Assembly: GCA_003694975.1 (NCBI GenBank)
Contig: RFJH01000342.1
Coordinates: forward strand, 1-8,644
Direction of reading: 5' to 3'
DNA length: 8,644 nt
Source of the DNA: Anaerolineae bacterium
Lineage (GTDB): Bacteria > Chloroflexota > Anaerolineae > Anaerolineales > Villigracilaceae
The notes beneath the pieces were generated by a model. It had not been told where the DNA came from. It ran no database searches and saw nothing but the letters and a program-made list of their open reading frames with translations. The first letter of the stretch is position 1. Every line of letters starts with the position of its first letter. A program made the translations under genes and the position numbers. Positions 6,856-8,644 of the stretch are shown in pieces.

Positions 6856-8644
6856 ATGCCCGGAAATGAAGAAGTTTTCCAACAAGCGATGAACGAGGGC
6901 CATTCGGCGGCTTGGGATCAGCAATGGGACAAGGCTGCCGAGGCTTATCGTAAGGCCCTGGAAGAGTTTCCCGATCACCCCAAAGCACTGAGCAATCTGG
7001 GGTTGGCCCTCTATCAGTTGCAGCGCTACGAAGAGGCGTTGGATGTCTACCGACGTATGGCACAGGTCGCGCCGGAGGACCCTTTGCCGGTAGAGAAAAT
7101 CGCCCAACTCTCCGAACGCCTGGGCAATCTTAAAGAGGCAATTTCGGCCTCGATGCAGGCCGCCGATCTCTATCTCAAAAGCCGAGATATAGATAAGGCT
7201 ATCGAGAACTGGGTCCGCGTCACCCAGTTGAATCCAGAACACATTCGCGCCCGTTCTCGTCTGGCTTTGGCGCATGAACGGTTGGGGCATATAAAGCAGG
7301 CGATTGCCGAATACCTGGCCATCGCCAGCCTCGTCCAGAGAACGGGGAATCTGGAAAAAGCGGCTGAACTGGTAAACAAAGCCCTCCAACTGGATCCGGA
7401 AAACCAGGAGGCCAGGCAGGCACAGTCCCTCCTCAAAGCCGGGCAGTTACTCCCCAAACCACTCCGCCCCAAAGGCGGGACCGGCCCCATCCGCATGGCG
7501 CAGGTCAAACAACTCCAACCTTCAGCGCAGGGTGGGCAGGCCGCGCTTGATCCCATTGCGGAGGCACGCCAGAAGGCGCTCACCAAACTGGCAGAGATCC
7601 TGTTTGATTATACGGATGAGAGCGAGAGCGCCCAACAGCGACGTGGTCTACAAGCCATTGTCCGGGGAACGGGGCAACTCTCGTTGCAAAAAATGGAGCA
7701 GGCCAAAGTTGTTCTGCACTTAAGCCAGGCCATTGACGCGCAAACGCGCAATCAGACCTCTCTGGCGGCCGAAGAACTGGAACAGGCTCTTGCAGCCGGG
7801 TTCAGCCACCCGGCGCTCTACTTCGATCTGGGTCTTCTCCGCTCTCAAGGGGAGCGCCTGGAAAGCGCCCTGCGTCACCTGCAACATGCCGTCAAGCACA
7901 ACGATTTCGCCCTGGCGACGCGTTTACTGATGGGAAATATCTGCCGACGCCTGGGAAGGTTACAAGAGGCAGCAGTACACTACCTGGAAGCATTGAAACT
8001 GGCCGATGCGGAAGTTCTCCCAAAAGAGAGCGCCGAAGAGGTGCGCCAGTTATACGAACCGTTGATTGAAGCCCAGAAAAGCCAGATGGATGAGGACGCT
8101 TTACACCGTCTCTGCGACAACATCCACGACCTGCTTGTCCGTCCCGACTGGCAAGCCACGCTGCTCAAGGCGCGCGAACAACTCCCTCAGGTCTCCGAAG
8201 ACGCGCCGCCTCTCCCACTGGCCGAGATCCTGATTCAAGCGCAGAGCAGCCGTGTGCTGGAAGCAATCAATCGTATTCATCAACTTGCGCGCGCCGGTCA
8301 CATCCGCTCGGCTATGGACGAGGCCTTTCAGGCTATCAGCCATGCCCCGACTTACCTCCCCCTCCACACCCTGATTGGCGACCTTCTCCTCCAGGACAAT
8401 CGTACCCAGGATGCCATAACCAAATTCTTCGTCGTCGCGCAGGCCTACAGTGTGCGCGGCGAGGCAAATCAGGCCATCAAACTCTTACGGCGCGTGATCC
8501 AACTCGCTCCCATGGACCTGACCGCGCGCACGCGCCTGATTGACTTGCTGATCGCTCGCGGCCAGGTGGACGACGCCATCGCTGAATACCTCGACCTGGC
8601 CGATATCTACTACCGCCTGGCCGAACTGGATATGGCTCGCAAGA
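6856..8644 (+). CDS. Tetratricopeptide-repeat protein, 3' end outside the window
   Basis: The frame is open from ATG 6856 to the right edge (596 residues visible) with no stop. There is no signal peptide or membrane segment, so it looks cytoplasmic. Residues about 18-195 are consecutive TPR-like helical pairs with the usual small/aromatic pattern, for example KALSNLGLALYQLQRYEEAL (43-62) and repeat ends such as ALQLDPEN (176-183). Residues about 196-230 are a Pro/Gly/Gln-rich break. Residues about 231-596 are a second, more divergent helical array. Residues 549-595 align without gaps to 124-170 with 18 of 47 identities, including AIAEYL in both, which suggests internal duplication. TPR arrays serve as protein-binding scaffolds; the partner is unknown. 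No enzymatic domain is visible, though one could lie beyond the edge. Codon usage resembles the neighbouring genes. Confidence 0.85.
   Translation, partial: MPGNEEVFQQAMNEGHSAAWDQQWDKAAEAYRKALEEFPDHPKALSNLGLALYQLQRYEEALDVYRRMAQVAPEDPLPVEKIAQLSERLGNLKEAISASMQAADLYLKSRDIDKAIENWVRVTQLNPEHIRARSRLALAHERLGHIKQAIAEYLAIASLVQRTGNLEKAAELVNKALQLDPENQEARQAQSLLKAGQLLPKPLRPKGGTGPIRMAQVKQLQPSAQGGQAALDPIAEARQKALTKLAEILFDYTDESESAQQRRGLQAIVRGTGQLSLQKMEQAKVVLHLSQAIDAQTRNQTSLAAEELEQALAAGFSHPALYFDLGLLRSQGERLESALRHLQHAVKHNDFALATRLLMGNICRRLGRLQEAAVHYLEALKLADAEVLPKESAEEVRQLYEPLIEAQKSQMDEDALHRLCDNIHDLLVRPDWQATLLKAREQLPQVSEDAPPLPLAEILIQAQSSRVLEAINRIHQLARAGHIRSAMDEAFQAISHAPTYLPLHTLIGDLLLQDNRTQDAITKFFVVAQAYSVRGEANQAIKLLRRVIQLAPMDLTARTRLIDLLIARGQVDDAIAEYLDLADIYYRLAELDMARK

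Noticed and set aside
4050..7389. Minus-strand open frames of 170-250 codons opposite polA and the TPR gene
   Set aside because: They lie antisense to strongly conserved coding sequence, show no domain signatures, and have no supporting promoter or ribosome site that I could see.

Overview
The window is a high-GC bacterial stretch in which every credible gene lies on the plus strand. It holds six genes in a tight head-to-tail layout: a 5'-truncated Het-C/phospholipase C-like protein (1-492), undecaprenyl-diphosphatase UppP (667-1473), a small PstS-like substrate-binding lipoprotein (1480-2193), a three-domain protein that fuses a response-regulator receiver, a Roadblock/LC7-like domain and an IS200-type transposase-like domain (2315-3943), DNA polymerase I (3990-6779), and a TPR-repeat protein cut by the right edge (6856-8644). 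The longest stretch without a gene is 174 bases (493-666). I saw no tRNA, rRNA, CRISPR array or intact mobile element.

The gene content and style suggest Chloroflexota, probably Anaerolineae: Roadblock and TPR proteins, a receiver fused to a transposase-like domain, an orphan PBP-like lipoprotein, and few Shine-Dalgarno sites. This is inference from general familiarity, not from a search.

Layout: 493-666 carries several short dyads, an extended -10 element and a good ribosome binding site for uppP. The lipoprotein gene begins 6 bases after uppP and probably shares its transcript. A 121-base gap (2194-2314) holds a weak hairpin and a promoter for the three-domain gene. That gene, polA and the TPR gene each have a -10-like hexamer only 6-9 bases before the ATG and no clear ribosome site at normal spacing, so each may be transcribed alone as a leaderless or near-leaderless mRNA.

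The most unusual item is the receiver-Roadblock-IS200-like protein. Its C-terminal domain keeps the transposase fold signature and the tyrosine position. At the HUH metal-binding site, however, it reads Tyr-Leu-Gln where His-x-His is expected, so it looks domesticated rather than mobile. Its linker carries two LDxTRP motifs exactly 20 residues apart. The remaining genes are housekeeping (uppP, polA) or scaffold-like (TPR), and nothing in the window ties them into one pathway beyond proximity.
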